Source: an uncultured Actinomycetes bacterium (GTDB lineage: Bacteria; Actinomycetota; Actinomycetes; Nanopelagicales; Nanopelagicaceae). Taken from it: a stretch of DNA of 64,000 nucleotides. The stretch is taken from positions 151,101 to 215,100 of the forward strand of contig CAIPAI010000029.1 in NCBI GenBank assembly GCA_903863015.1. The letters run 5' to 3'. Under the pieces are notes generated by a model that did no database searches, was not told the DNA's origin, and was given only the letters and a program-made list of their open reading frames with translations. Below, in pieces: positions 56,501 to 64,000 of this stretch (position 1 is the first letter of the stretch; the number at the start of each line of letters is the position of its first letter). The position numbers were made by a program, and so were the translations under genes.

Positions 56501-59251
56501 TTAGCCAGAACCCTCAGTGTTACCCGGATCAGCTGCACTTACGTCATGAATCGCATACTTCTCGAGTGCACTCTTCACGACTGAGATGTCGACCTCCCCG
56601 AGACGATGGAGCTCATATAGTGCAGCAACCGCGATGGATTCTGCATCTACCCGGAAGTGACGACGAAGCGCACCACGTGTATCGGAGAGACCAAAGCCAT
56701 CAGTTCCAAGAGAAGTGAATGCGCCTTCGACCCAGGGCGCGATCTGATCCTGTACTGCGCGCATGAAGTCGCTCACCGCAATTACGGGCCCGACTGCACC
56801 CTTGAGTTGCGATGTGACGAAGGCTTCTTGACGACCTTCCTCAGGATGAAGCATGTTATGGCGGTCTACTTCAAGCCCATTGCGGCGTAACTCATTCCAC
56901 GAAGTAACAGACCACACATCGGCAGAGATGCCCCACTCGTCGGCCAGTAATTGCTGCGCTTTAAGGGCCCAGTTCACAGCTACACCAGATGCGAGCAATT
57001 GCGCCTTTTTGGTGTGCGCGCTGGTGGCTGGTGCGTACTTGTGGATTCCACCAAGAATTCCAGCAGCATCAACATTTTCTGGCTCGGCTGGCTGCACGTA
57101 TGGCTCGTTGTAAACCGTGAGGTAGTAGTAAACGTTCTCCGAGTGTTCGCCGTACATCCGACGGAGACCATCTTTGAAGATGTGCCCGATCTCGTAAGCA
57201 AATGCTGGGTCGTAAGAAACTACTGCAGGGTTGGTGGATGCGAGTAGATGTGAGTGACCATCTTCGTGCTGCAAGCCTTCACCGTTAAGTGTGGTGCGAC
57301 CTGCGGTAGCACCGAAGACGAATCCACGTGTGAGTTGATCGGCTGCAGCCCAGAAACTATCTCCCGTGCGTTGGAATCCGAACATGGAGTAGAAGATGTA
57401 AATCGGGATCATAGGTTCGCCATGCGTGGCATACGAAGTACCTACTGCAGTAAATGATGCTACTGAACCCGCTTCGTTGATTCCCTCGTGCAGGATCACG
57501 CCTTGCTTGGATTCCTTGTATGAGAGCATGAGTTCGCGATCGACCGACGTATATGTCTGTCCGTGAGGTGAGTAGATCTTCTGCGTCGGGAAGAGCGAAT
57601 CCATTCCGAAGGTGCGTGCTTCATCGGGAATGATCGGCACGATGCGCGGTCCAATCACTGGGTCCTTAAAGAGATCTTTGAGCATGCGGACAAAGGCCAT
57701 AGTGGTAGCAACTTCTTGCTTACCGGATCCACGATTCACAGATTCATACACAGAATCATCTGGTTGCGCTAACGGCTTGGCGCGCACAATACGACTGGGG
57801 AGTGGTCCGCCGAGTTTGGCGCGACGTTCCATCATGTATGCGTATTCGGCAGAGTCTGTGCCGGGGTGGTAATACGGTGGGGTGTACTTATCGAGTTGGT
57901 CATCACTAAACGGAATACCGAGACGATCACGGAAAGTTTGAATGTCTTCCAACGTAAGTTTCTTCATCTGGTGTGTGGAGTTACGTCCTTCAAAGTGCGG
58001 CCCGAGGCCCCAACCTTTGACCGTCTTCGCCAAGATGACCGTGGGTTGGCCTTTATGTGCCATCGCTGCAGCGTATGCGGCATAGAGCTTGCGATAATCG
58101 TGGCCACCGCGACGAAGCCCCCACACTTTGTCGTCATCCCAACCCTCGATGAGTTTGAGAGCGCGTGGATCGCGTCCAAAGAAGTTTTCGCGCACGAAGG
58201 CACCATCTTCAGCTTTGTACGTTTGGAAATCGCCATCAGGCGTGACGTTCATAAGATTAACGAGTGCGCCTTCTCGATCGTGGGCAAGAAGTGGATCCCA
58301 CTCACGACCCCAGACGACTTTGATGACATTCCAACCCGCACCCCGGAAGTATGATTCGAGTTCTTGAATGATTTTTCCGTTACCGCGAACTGGACCATCA
58401 AGGCGTTGCAAGTTGCAGTTAACTACAAAGGTGAGATTGTCGAGTTCCTCGCGCGCAGCTAAACCAATAGCGCCAAGGCTCTCCACTTCGTCGGTTTCAC
58501 CATCACCAAGAAAGGCCCATACATGTTGCTCGCTGGTGTCTTTGATGCCGCGTGATTGCAAGTAACGGTTAAAGCGCGCTTGGTAGATAGCGTTGAGTGG
58601 TCCAAGTCCCATGGAAACCGTGGGGAATTCCCAGAAGTCCGGCATAAGACGTGGGTGCGGATACGACGAGAGTCCACCAGCAGGATGTGAGAGCTCTTGG
58701 CGGAAGCCATCGAGTTGATCTTCGCTGAGACGCCCCTCAAGAAATGCGCGGGCGTACATGCCGGGGCTGGCATGACCTTGGTAGAAGATTTGATCTCCGC
58801 CGCCGGGATGATCTTTGCCGCGGAAGAAGTGATTGAAACCCACTTCGTAGAGCGAAGCAGAAGATGCGTATGAAGAGATATGTCCGCCGACTCCGACACC
58901 TGGTCGTTGCGCGCGGTGTACGAGCATCGCGGCATTCCATCGCATGAAGGATCGAATGCGGCGTTCCATGGCTTCATCACCAGGAAAGTCTGGCTCGCGC
59001 TCGGGTGGAATGGTGTTGATGTAATCGCTATTACGAAGGCTTGGTACTCCCACTGATTTTTCGGCTGCCCGTTGGAGGAGTGAGAGCATCACGTAGCGGG
59101 CGCGAGTGGGGCCGGCATTTTCTAGGAGGGCATCAAAAGATGCGCGCCACTCGGCGCTCTCTTCTGGATCGGTATCGATCAGTTGGCTCGGCATCCCGCC
59201 GGTAATCAACGGATCATGGTCAGGTCCAGAGAGTTCAAAATCAACAGCCAC
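56501..59251 (-). CDS. aceE: pyruvate dehydrogenase E1 component, homodimeric type
   Basis: 916 aa. TPP motif [32 protein letters not shown], the block [17 protein letters not shown], and a C-terminal transketolase-like region ([20 protein letters not shown]). It decarboxylates pyruvate to feed the lipoyl E2; E2 and Lpd genes are not in the window. GTG 59251 gives the N-terminus expected from Streptomyces AceE (about 13 residues before GGMPSQ). ATG 59311 is an alternative start with weak support. Confidence 0.95.
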   Translation of the reverse strand: MAVDFELSGPDHDPLITGGMPSQLIDTDPEESAEWRASFDALLENAGPTRARYVMLSLLQRAAEKSVGVPSLRNSDYINTIPPEREPDFPGDEAMERRIRSFMRWNAAMLVHRAQRPGVGVGGHISSYASSASLYEVGFNHFFRGKDHPGGGDQIFYQGHASPGMYARAFLEGRLSEDQLDGFRQELSHPAGGLSSYPHPRLMPDFWEFPTVSMGLGPLNAIYQARFNRYLQSRGIKDTSEQHVWAFLGDGETDEVESLGAIGLAAREELDNLTFVVNCNLQRLDGPVRGNGKIIQELESYFRGAGWNVIKVVWGREWDPLLAHDREGALVNLMNVTPDGDFQTYKAEDGAFVRENFFGRDPRALKLIEGWDDDKVWGLRRGGHDYRKLYAAYAAAMAHKGQPTVILAKTVKGWGLGPHFEGRNSTHQMKKLTLEDIQTFRDRLGIPFSDDQLDKYTPPYYHPGTDSAEYAYMMERRAKLGGPLPSRIVRAKPLAQPDDSVYESVNRGSGKQEVATTMAFVRMLKDLFKDPVIGPRIVPIIPDEARTFGMDSLFPTQKIYSPHGQTYTSVDRELMLSYKESKQGVILHEGINEAGSVASFTAVGTSYATHGEPMIPIYIFYSMFGFQRTGDSFWAAADQLTRGFVFGATAGRTTLNGEGLQHEDGHSHLLASTNPAVVSYDPAFAYEIGHIFKDGLRRMYGEHSENVYYYLTVYNEPYVQPAEPENVDAAGILGGIHKYAPATSAHTKKAQLLASGVAVNWALKAQQLLADEWGISADVWSVTSWNELRRNGLEVDRHNMLHPEEGRQEAFVTSQLKGAVGPVIAVSDFMRAVQDQIAPWVEGAFTSLGTDGFGLSDTRGALRRHFRVDAESIAVAALYELHRLGEVDISVVKSALEKYAIHDVSAADPGNTEGSG

Positions 59252-59466
59252 GGTTTGGCGCCCTTCGGGTGAGATGGGGTCTGCCCAGCCCTTGGCGGGG
59301 CCGGCGAGCATTCATCGATCCCGGGTCACGGGAGCGTTTCAAGCTCAAGGCATATCCTCCCCTAGAGGTGGGCAATTCGTCACATTGGGCGCCTTCCCCG
59401 ACTCCCATCCACGCTCTTGCACGGTGAATTCAAGGAGGGGGACTTGCGAAAAGCGCCAGATCTCGG

Positions 59467-59504
59467 TGGAGTACTCTCCAGGGGTATCGGAAAGGGCCGA
59501 TACC
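59467..59504. promoter_or_regulatory. two adjacent inverted repeats between aceE and DUF3052 gene
   Basis: TGGAG-TACT-CTCCA (59467-59480) is followed after 2 bp by a perfect 8-bp inverted repeat, GGTATCGG-AAAGGG-CCGATACC (59483-59504). They lie 26 bp upstream of the DUF3052 start and about 215 bp upstream of aceE, in the largest gene-free stretch of the window. Possible operator for a dimeric repressor of one or both genes. No other gene is seen between 59252 and 59529. Confidence 0.5.
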
Positions 59505-59529
59505 AGGTTTCTTAGTTGAGGGGGATTGT

Positions 59530-59949
59530 GTGAGTACGGCCGCGGGCTCCGCGGGAGTTGCGAGTCGCCTTGGTGTTATTCCCGGCGCGCTCGTCATCGA
59601 AATGGGATTTGGCCCTGATGTCGATATGGCCCTTCGCGATGAAATTACTGCGCTCGCAGGCTCTGACTTCTTAAGTGATGAAACGGAAGAAGTTGTCGAT
59701 ATTGCACTCATTTGGTTCCGCGACGATGACGGAGATTTAGTTGACCTCCTCGTCGATGCACTCACTTTCCTTGCAGATAGTGGCGCTATCTGGGTGATCA
59801 CGCCGAAAGCTGGTCGCCCACAACATGTAGAGCCCAGCGACATTCAAGAAGCGGCCCCCACTGCGGGCCTTTCACAAACTTCGTCCTTTGCAGTTGCAAA
59901 GGATTGGACAGCAACAAAGCTCACAGCACCAAAGGCATCTCGCCGCTAA
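59530..59949 (+). CDS. DUF3052 family protein
   Basis: 139 aa, acidic soluble protein (RLGVIPGALVIEMGFGPDVDMALRDEI, then GAIWVITPKAGRP). The family is confined largely to actinobacteria and typically lies between aceE and a peroxiredoxin, as here. Function unknown. GTG 59530 has GGGGG about 5 nt upstream. Confidence 0.9.
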   Translation: MSTAAGSAGVASRLGVIPGALVIEMGFGPDVDMALRDEITALAGSDFLSDETEEVVDIALIWFRDDDGDLVDLLVDALTFLADSGAIWVITPKAGRPQHVEPSDIQEAAPTAGLSQTSSFAVAKDWTATKLTAPKASRR

Positions 59950-59991
59950 TCGCAATACCAATCGCGGTGTAGACCGCACAGAAGGAGAACC

Positions 59992-60447
59992 ATGGCACTT
60001 TCAGTTGGCGACATCGCCCCAGATTTCACCCTTAAGAATCAGCACACCGAAGAGATCACGCTCTCTTCTTTCCGTGGAAAGAAGAACGTACTCATCACTT
60101 TCTACCCATTCTCCTTCACTGGAACCTGCACTGGCGAGCTCTGCGGTCTACGCGACGATCTCGGTGCATTTCAAAATGACAAGACCGAACTCCTTGCCAT
60201 CTCCTGCGACTCTCCTTACACACAAAAAGAATTCGCGGCTAAGGAAGGGTTTAACTTCTCGGTGCTCTCAGATTTCTGGCCACACGGCGCTGCGTCAAAG
60301 GCTTTCGGCACCTTCATCGAGGAGAAGGGCTTCGCCAACCGCGGCTCCTTCATCATCGACAAGGAAGGCGTTCTCCGATTCGCCCTCTACAACGGCATGG
60401 ACGCGCGAAATAACGAGGATTACAAGAAGGCCCTAGCTGCCCTCTAG
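59992..60447 (+). CDS. peroxiredoxin, AhpE-like
   Basis: 151 aa. Peroxidatic Cys in FSFTGTCTGELCGLRDD, with YPFSFTGTCT matching the AhpE consensus PFAFTGVCTGEL. The thioredoxin fold is complete (ITFYPFSFTG at strand 3, GSFIIDKEGVLRF near the end). AGAAGGAGAA lies before the ATG. It is 42 bp downstream of the DUF3052 gene. Confidence 0.94.
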   Translation: MALSVGDIAPDFTLKNQHTEEITLSSFRGKKNVLITFYPFSFTGTCTGELCGLRDDLGAFQNDKTELLAISCDSPYTQKEFAAKEGFNFSVLSDFWPHGAASKAFGTFIEEKGFANRGSFIIDKEGVLRFALYNGMDARNNEDYKKALAAL

Positions 60448-60484
60448 TATGTTCCGGTCGCGCCTGCTGAGGCGGTCGCGATTA

Positions 60485-60559
60485 GGGTGCTTAGCTCAGC
60501 GGTAGAGCGCCTCGCTTACACCGAGGATGTCGGGGGTTCGAAACCCTCAGCGCCCACCA
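60485..60559 (+). tRNA. tRNA-Val(TAC)
   Basis: Acceptor GGGTGCT with AGCGCCC (one wobble), D arm GCTC/GAGC, anticodon stem CCTCG/CGAGG with loop CTTACAC (anticodon TAC), T arm GGGGG-TTCGAAA-CCCTC, discriminator A. CCA is encoded, unlike the tRNA-Arg in this window. Confidence 0.96.
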
Positions 60560-60585
60560 CCTGGTGGCCACTTCAATATGCCAGC

Positions 60586-61839
60586 TCAATAAGTCAGTGG
60601 CGCGTTCGGATCACTCTTTTGGTGCGTACGAATCACTTGCTCAGCGCACTCCGCAAGGTCAGCAAGCAATTTCGCCTTGGAATGTTCATGGGGAAGCGAG
60701 ATTCCCATCATCATTCCGCGCGGTTGATACGAACGACCGAGGTACCAATCTCTCTTCGACATCTCATCGTAAATAGCCAGGCCATCGACGTTTTCTTGAT
60801 CTGATGGACCGAAGCTGATGATGAGTGAGTGCGGAGTGCCGTTAATAGTGAGCCCCGGAATCGCGTTGATTCCATCCATGATTTCGTCGCGCAAATTCAT
60901 CAGTCGCTTGTTCAGTGCCAAGTATCCATCGTGACCGAGGTAATTCATCACTGCGTAGGAACTTGCGATGGATCCGCCAGGGCGGGTACTTGCCACGTTG
61001 GGATTAGAAAATTGACCAAGGGGCCAATCGAAGAAATTAAATGGCTGAAACGATGCAAGTTCAGCGTTGGCATAGAGAACGAGAGATGAACCTTTTGCAC
61101 CGAACCCATATTTATGTAAATCAGCAGAGATGGAACTTACTCCGGGGAGCACGAAATCAAAGTCAGGTACCTCATAGCCAAGTTCGCGTGCGAAGGGGGC
61201 TTGTAATCCAGCAATGCAGGCATCTACGTGTAGCCAGAGATTTTTGCGTTGCGCAAGATCGCTGAGATCGCTAATGGGATCTACTACGCCGTAGGGGAAG
61301 CAGACTGCTGAACCCACAAGTGCGATGGTGTTCGCCGTGATAGCAGCTTCCATTGCTGCAACATCTCCTCGCAAATCTTGGGCGACTGGAACTCGCACGA
61401 TCGTAAGCCCCAGATATTCTGCTGCTCGATTGAAAGTGGGATGTCCAGAAAAGGGGATCACAACTTCGGGTGATGAAATCTCTGGTTTATGTTTGCGCGC
61501 CCAATCGCGGGCAGCTTTCATTGCAACAAAAATACTTTCGCTGCCACCCGAGGTGATGTGTCCGGTAGCTTCCGTGCCGTTCAAGAGACTGGCGGCGTAA
61601 CTGACTACGGCATCTTCCATAATCTTGAGACTCTTAAAAGTCTTGCCGGCACCGCCGCCGTTCTCCTGCATGTACATCGCATAACTCTGGCGCTGTACTT
61701 CGAAGATGTCGTCTCCGCCGTACCAAACATGGAATGCGTGCCGGCCTTCTCGCCACTTCACGTCGTTCGTGGAAAAGCCCGCCATCTCGGCCTTGATTTC
61801 GGCCCAGGGGCGCCCGTGTGCGGGTAGCGGTGTGCTCAT
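60586..61839 (-). CDS. PLP-dependent sphingosine-1-phosphate lyase/glutamate decarboxylase-like protein
   Basis: 417 aa, fold-type I PLP enzyme of group II decarboxylases. Conserved: GHITSGGSESIFVAMKAARDWA, FSGHPTFNRAAEYLGL, LWLHVDACIAGLQAPF (PLP Asp) and the Schiff-base Lys in SSISADLHKYGFGAKG. The SADLHKYG pattern is that of sphingosine-1-phosphate lyase-like proteins. Substrate unknown. ATG 61839 follows AGGAG by 5 nt; upstream in-frame codons lack support. Confidence 0.88.
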   Translation of the reverse strand: MSTPLPAHGRPWAEIKAEMAGFSTNDVKWREGRHAFHVWYGGDDIFEVQRQSYAMYMQENGGGAGKTFKSLKIMEDAVVSYAASLLNGTEATGHITSGGSESIFVAMKAARDWARKHKPEISSPEVVIPFSGHPTFNRAAEYLGLTIVRVPVAQDLRGDVAAMEAAITANTIALVGSAVCFPYGVVDPISDLSDLAQRKNLWLHVDACIAGLQAPFARELGYEVPDFDFVLPGVSSISADLHKYGFGAKGSSLVLYANAELASFQPFNFFDWPLGQFSNPNVASTRPGGSIASSYAVMNYLGHDGYLALNKRLMNLRDEIMDGINAIPGLTINGTPHSLIISFGPSDQENVDGLAIYDEMSKRDWYLGRSYQPRGMMMGISLPHEHSKAKLLADLAECAEQVIRTHQKSDPNAPLTY

Positions 61840-61969
61840 CTTCACTCCTAGATAGGTCGCCCCCAATCTAGGGGGAAGAGTTGAGGGTGCAAAGGCGTGC
61901 GGGTGGGTGTGGGCGGCTCGTGGGCACGGTAACCTTGACCCAATTCCATATCGGCCCCAGGAGGTCCTC

Positions 61970-62710
61970 GTGAAAGCTGCGCCGGCAGATCAAGCGAAGC
62001 TACTCGACATTGCGGGGCTAGATCAGACCCTCTCCCAGCTCGCCCATAAGGCCAAGTCGCTCCCTGAGCACGAAGCCATCGCCAAAGCTGGCGTGCGTCT
62101 CACTGAGCTCAACAACCTCATCGTGGCTATCACCACCGAACAGAGTGACATCAAGAAGGAACTCCTGCGCGCCGATGCCGATGTCGATCAGGTGCGCTCG
62201 CGCGTCGCCAAGGATCAGAGTCGCCTCGATGCCGGTCAGGGAAGTCCTAAAGAGCTCGAAGCCTTTCAACACGAATTAGTTTCACTCGCTCGTCGCCAGA
62301 GCGAACTTGAAGATATCGAATTAGAAATCATGGAACGCATGGAGTCAGCTCAGGCACGCGAGAAGGAATTGCGTACCGAACACGATGGTCTCTCAGCTGA
62401 AGTATCTGCACTGGAATCCAAGCGCGATGGTTCACTTGCTGCGATCTCGGGTGAAGAAATTGTGACCCGAGAGATGCGCGGAATTTTAGCGAGCCAGATC
62501 GACGACGCACTCTTGGCGCAATACTCAAAGCTCAGCGAATCAATCGGCGCACCGGGTGCTGCTGCACTCCACCAACGCCGTTGCCAAGGATGTCGCTTAG
62601 AAATCAATGCCGTAGATATTGAGAAGTTCCGCGCTGCGGCCGCTGATGAAGTTTTGCGCTGTGAGGAGTGCCGCCGCATTCTCGTTCGTACCTCAGATTC
62701 CGGCCTTTAA
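61970..62710 (+). CDS. coiled-coil protein with C4 zinc ribbon (DUF164/CT398-like)
   Basis: 246 aa. Residues 1-180 form a long antiparallel coiled coil (heptads rich in Leu, Glu, Arg, Gln); the C-terminal zinc ribbon has RCQGCRLEI and RCEECRRILV. Related proteins have been linked to secretion or flagellar functions in other phyla, but in actinobacteria the role is unknown. GTG 61970 follows AGGAGG by 5 nt. The stop overlaps the RNase H gene as TAATG. Confidence 0.9.
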   Translation: MKAAPADQAKLLDIAGLDQTLSQLAHKAKSLPEHEAIAKAGVRLTELNNLIVAITTEQSDIKKELLRADADVDQVRSRVAKDQSRLDAGQGSPKELEAFQHELVSLARRQSELEDIELEIMERMESAQAREKELRTEHDGLSAEVSALESKRDGSLAAISGEEIVTREMRGILASQIDDALLAQYSKLSESIGAPGAAALHQRRCQGCRLEINAVDIEKFRAAAADEVLRCEECRRILVRTSDSGL

Positions 62711-63840
62711 TGTCGCGCTCCTTCGTTGTTACTGCTGATGGTGGATCGCGAGGCAATCCTGGGCCTGCCGGTTTTGGCGCCGTAGTTATCGACGCGAAGA
62801 CGGGCGAAGTTCTTAAAGAGGTTGCAGAGTCGATCGGTGTGGCCACCAACAACGTGGCTGAATATCGAGGATTAGTTGCCGGTCTTACCGCGGCACATGC
62901 CATCGATCCAGAAGCGCACATTGAGGTGCGGATGGATTCCAAGTTGGTTGTTGAGCAAATGTCGGGACGTTGGCAGATCAAACATCCAGATATGCGCGAG
63001 CTCGCAAAACTTGCGCGCACTATTCACCCCTATGAGTTGATCAAGTTCATCTGGATCCCACGCGAACAGAATTCGCATGCAGATCGCCTAGCGAATGAAG
63101 CTTTAGATGCGGCCGAGCAAGGAGAGGCTTGGCAGGGAAGCCCTAATGTGGACGTTCCTGCCGAAGTAGCGCCTAACAAGAATCAACTTGTGGGTCGCCT
63201 CTCCAGCGGCGCTCCGGTGACTACTTTGCTCTTGATTCGCCACGGTGAAACGCACCTCACGCCTGAGCGACGTTTCTCAGGAAGCGGCGGCACTGATCCT
63301 GGTCTGAGCGAACATGGTGAGTGGCAAGCAGCAAACATGGCGAAAGCTGTATGCGTCCGGGAGATTGATGTTCTCTACACCTCACCGCTCTTACGCGCGC
63401 AGCAAACTGCAGCACACATTGCACAACATGCGAAACTCAAGGCTGTTGTGGAAGATGATTTCACTGAATTGAATTTTGGAGAGTGGGAAGGCCTTAGTTT
63501 TGCTGAGGTTAAAGAGCAAGATGGTGCACGCTTGGATCGTTGGCTTGCATCGACTTCGCTACCAACTCCAGGCGGCGAATCCCATGATCAAGTTGCCGCT
63601 CGCGTTATTCCAGCGATGCATCGCGTTGCAAAGAAGCACGCAGGTAAGACGGTAGCGATTGTCGCGCACGTAACCCCAATCAAGCAGATGTTGCGAGATG
63701 CGCTAGGAGCTTCTATGGAAATCATTCATCGCTTTGATCTTCATCCATGCGGAGTTTCTGTTGTAAGTATTTGGGAAGACGGCTTCGCGCTCGTACGAGC
63801 CATGAACGACACCTCCCACCTCGCTAATCACTCTGAGTAA
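62710..63840 (+). CDS. bifunctional RNase HI/acid phosphatase (CobC-like)
   Basis: 376 aa. The N-terminal RNase H domain has the four acidic residues in TADGGSRGNPGP, NVAEYRGL, RMDSKLVVEQM and NSHADRLANEA; the C-terminal histidine phosphatase has LIRHGETHLTPE, YTSPLLRAQQTA, FGEWEGLSF and the second His in VAHVTPIKQM. The two-domain protein is known in mycobacteria; the phosphatase half acts on alpha-ribazole phosphate, the last step of cobalamin assembly, and the nuclease half removes RNA from hybrids. Confidence 0.96.
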   Translation: MSRSFVVTADGGSRGNPGPAGFGAVVIDAKTGEVLKEVAESIGVATNNVAEYRGLVAGLTAAHAIDPEAHIEVRMDSKLVVEQMSGRWQIKHPDMRELAKLARTIHPYELIKFIWIPREQNSHADRLANEALDAAEQGEAWQGSPNVDVPAEVAPNKNQLVGRLSSGAPVTTLLLIRHGETHLTPERRFSGSGGTDPGLSEHGEWQAANMAKAVCVREIDVLYTSPLLRAQQTAAHIAQHAKLKAVVEDDFTELNFGEWEGLSFAEVKEQDGARLDRWLASTSLPTPGGESHDQVAARVIPAMHRVAKKHAGKTVAIVAHVTPIKQMLRDALGASMEIIHRFDLHPCGVSVVSIWEDGFALVRAMNDTSHLANHSE

Positions 63841-64000
63841 ACATTTGTTTAAAAATCTTGACACGATATTTCTTAGACTTGACTTAGACATTCGACTTTT
63901 GAGATGTTCGTACAGCCTCAATCATTACTGAGGAAATGGAGCACTTGGGGAAATGGTAAACCTCATTATTTGAGTGCACCTTGGAGTTGCCGGCGAGTGC
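63841..64000. other. AT-rich gene-free end of window, unassigned
   Basis: No reading frame is supported. TTGACA at 63858 and TTGACT at 63879 look like -35 elements, but no well-spaced TAnnnT follows. Repeats of CTTAGAC and two small hairpins (CCTCA/TGAGG at 63917-63934; CTCA/TGAG at about 63963-63977) suggest the 5' region of a structured transcript. I cannot identify it. Confidence 0.3.

Noticed and set aside
59252..59311. ATG 59311 as the start of aceE
   Set aside because: It adds 20 residues with no match to the usual AceE N-terminus and no ribosome binding site; GTG 59251 fits better.
63841..64000. RNase P RNA gene
   Set aside because: The conserved core segment expected of bacterial RNase P RNA is not visible in these 160 bases; it could only begin here, which cannot be tested within the window.

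Overview
The window is a gene-dense, mid-GC chromosome segment of an actinobacterium (Actinomycetota). The lineage call rests on several actinobacterial hallmarks seen together: a SigR/RsrA-type thiol-stress pair, a fused 2-oxoglutarate enzyme (Kgd), the mismatch endonuclease NucS, a nickel superoxide dismutase with its maturation protease, homodimeric AceE beside a DUF3052 protein, a bifunctional RNase H/acid phosphatase, and the order hom-thrC-thrB-rho-rpmE-prfA-prmC-tsaC-glyA-wecA-atp. GC is lower than in Streptomyces, so an uncultivated freshwater or related lineage is plausible, but this is inference. No prophage, insertion sequence or CRISPR array is visible.

Layout. 1-9.3 kb: a partial alcohol dehydrogenase, an ArsP-type permease with a YHS tail, hisN, rsgA and aroA on the minus strand, then SRAP, a hydrolase, sigR, rsrA, a biotin carrier and a thioesterase on the plus strand. 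9.3-17 kb: a TPP enzyme, a HupE-like permease, a secreted YHYH-PEBP fusion, sodN/sodX, a 59-aa DUF6104 protein and oxidoreductases. 17-27.3 kb: kgd, tRNA-Arg(CCG), argS, lysA and the threonine operon. 27.3-42 kb: rho, rpmE, prfA, prmC, a degenerate tsaC, glyA, a wecA-atpI fusion and the full ATP synthase operon. 42-56.5 kb: murA, cobalamin adenosyltransferase, hydroxyacyl-CoA dehydrogenase, an ABC exporter, nucS, aldehyde dehydrogenase, transporters, and methylmalonyl-CoA epimerase, thiolase, meaB and a thioredoxin. 56.5-64 kb: aceE, DUF3052, a peroxiredoxin, tRNA-Val(TAC), a PLP decarboxylase-like protein, a zinc-ribbon coiled-coil protein and RNase H/phosphatase.

The main original observations are these. 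(1) A recurrent leaderless promoter architecture: a TAnnnT hexamer exactly 6 nt before the start codon at twelve genes, including three divergent pairs whose two -10 boxes are only 6 to 21 bp apart. (2) A single reading frame joining a WecA/MraY-type glycosyltransferase to an AtpI-like domain directly upstream of atpB. (3) A TsaC/Sua5 homologue in the normal operon position that has lost its canonical substrate-binding motifs. (4) Tandemly copied -35 elements in front of sigR (15-bp units) and rho (12-13 bp units). (5) Many in-frame 12-bp tandem repeats lengthening disordered linkers in SRAP, YHYH-PEBP, the FMN-binding protein and Kgd. (6) A compact cluster of HupE-like permease, YHYH-PEBP protein and Ni-SOD/SodX that could be a nickel-related unit.

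No intergenic stretch exceeds about 300 bp. The longest (59252-59529) holds two inverted repeats between aceE and the DUF3052 gene. The last 160 bases are AT-rich and I could not assign them.
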